DNA of 19,714 bases from Frankiaceae bacterium (GTDB taxonomy: Bacteria > Actinomycetota > Actinomycetes > JAFAQI01), in contig JAVEEH010000065.1 in NCBI GenBank assembly GCA_030840545.1, forward strand, positions 1 to 19,714, written 5' to 3'. The number at the start of each line of letters is the position of its first letter. Position 1 is the first letter of the stretch. A program made the translations under genes and the position numbers. Below are positions 19,692 through 19,714 of this stretch, piece by piece. Below the pieces are notes generated by a model, which worked only from the letters and a program-made list of their open reading frames with translations, made no database searches and was not told the origin of the DNA.

Positions 19692-19714
19692 CGGTCAGGC
19701 CGACGCCTCGCCGA

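Noticed and set aside
19695..19714. Possible end of a minus-strand gene entering the window (reads GEASA then stop)
   Set aside because: Only about five codons are visible, which is too little to support a gene.

Overview
The window is GC-rich, densely coded DNA from an actinobacterium. Third codon positions are almost always G or C, GTG starts are frequent, and successive genes are commonly linked by 4-base stop/start overlaps (ATGA or GTGA). The block yajQ - tRNA-Tyr - tRNA-Thr - tRNA-Met - rpmG - paired MaoC hydratases resembles a chromosomal neighbourhood known from Streptomyces and Mycobacterium. This looks like core chromosome. I see no phage genes, insertion sequences, CRISPR array or other mobile DNA.

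Region 1 (1-6745, + strand) is the distal end of a complex I operon: nuoJ, nuoK, nuoL, nuoM and nuoN, followed by a corA-type Mg2+ channel gene. All five junctions are 4-base overlaps, so corA appears to be translated as part of the respiratory operon. Region 2 (6752-10740, - strand) is a self-contained transporter operon: a PadR repressor, an ABC ATPase and a large FtsX-type permease, again joined by ATGA overlaps. Its promoter lies inside a long, highly symmetric dyad that is the likely PadR operator.

Region 3 (10757-12869) is the translation-related core. It holds yajQ (-), tRNA-Tyr(GTA), an S51-family peptidase-like gene (-) whose 3' end is antisense to tRNA-Tyr, tRNA-Thr(GGT), a 57-residue unrecognised small protein behind a near-ideal sigma-R/sigma-H type promoter, a strong terminator, tRNA-Met(CAT) and rpmG. 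Region 4 (12883-16486, + strand) holds a class III adenylyl cyclase of the Rv1264 type, a HadA/HadB-like pair of (R)-hydratase subunits, a cytoplasmic SIMPL-domain protein and a glycosyltransferase-like protein. The last four are joined by 4-base overlaps.

Region 5 (16567-19691, + strand) is a TetR regulator and a DHA2-family drug exporter, each preceded by a copy of the same inverted repeat, followed by a patatin-like phospholipase. No stretch longer than 300 bases lacks a gene. The most interesting points are the sigma-R-like promoter of the small protein, the nuo-corA coupling, the tRNA/peptidase antisense overlap, the two promoter dyads (PadR and peptidase/tRNA-Thr), and the cyclase inserted between rpmG and hadAB.
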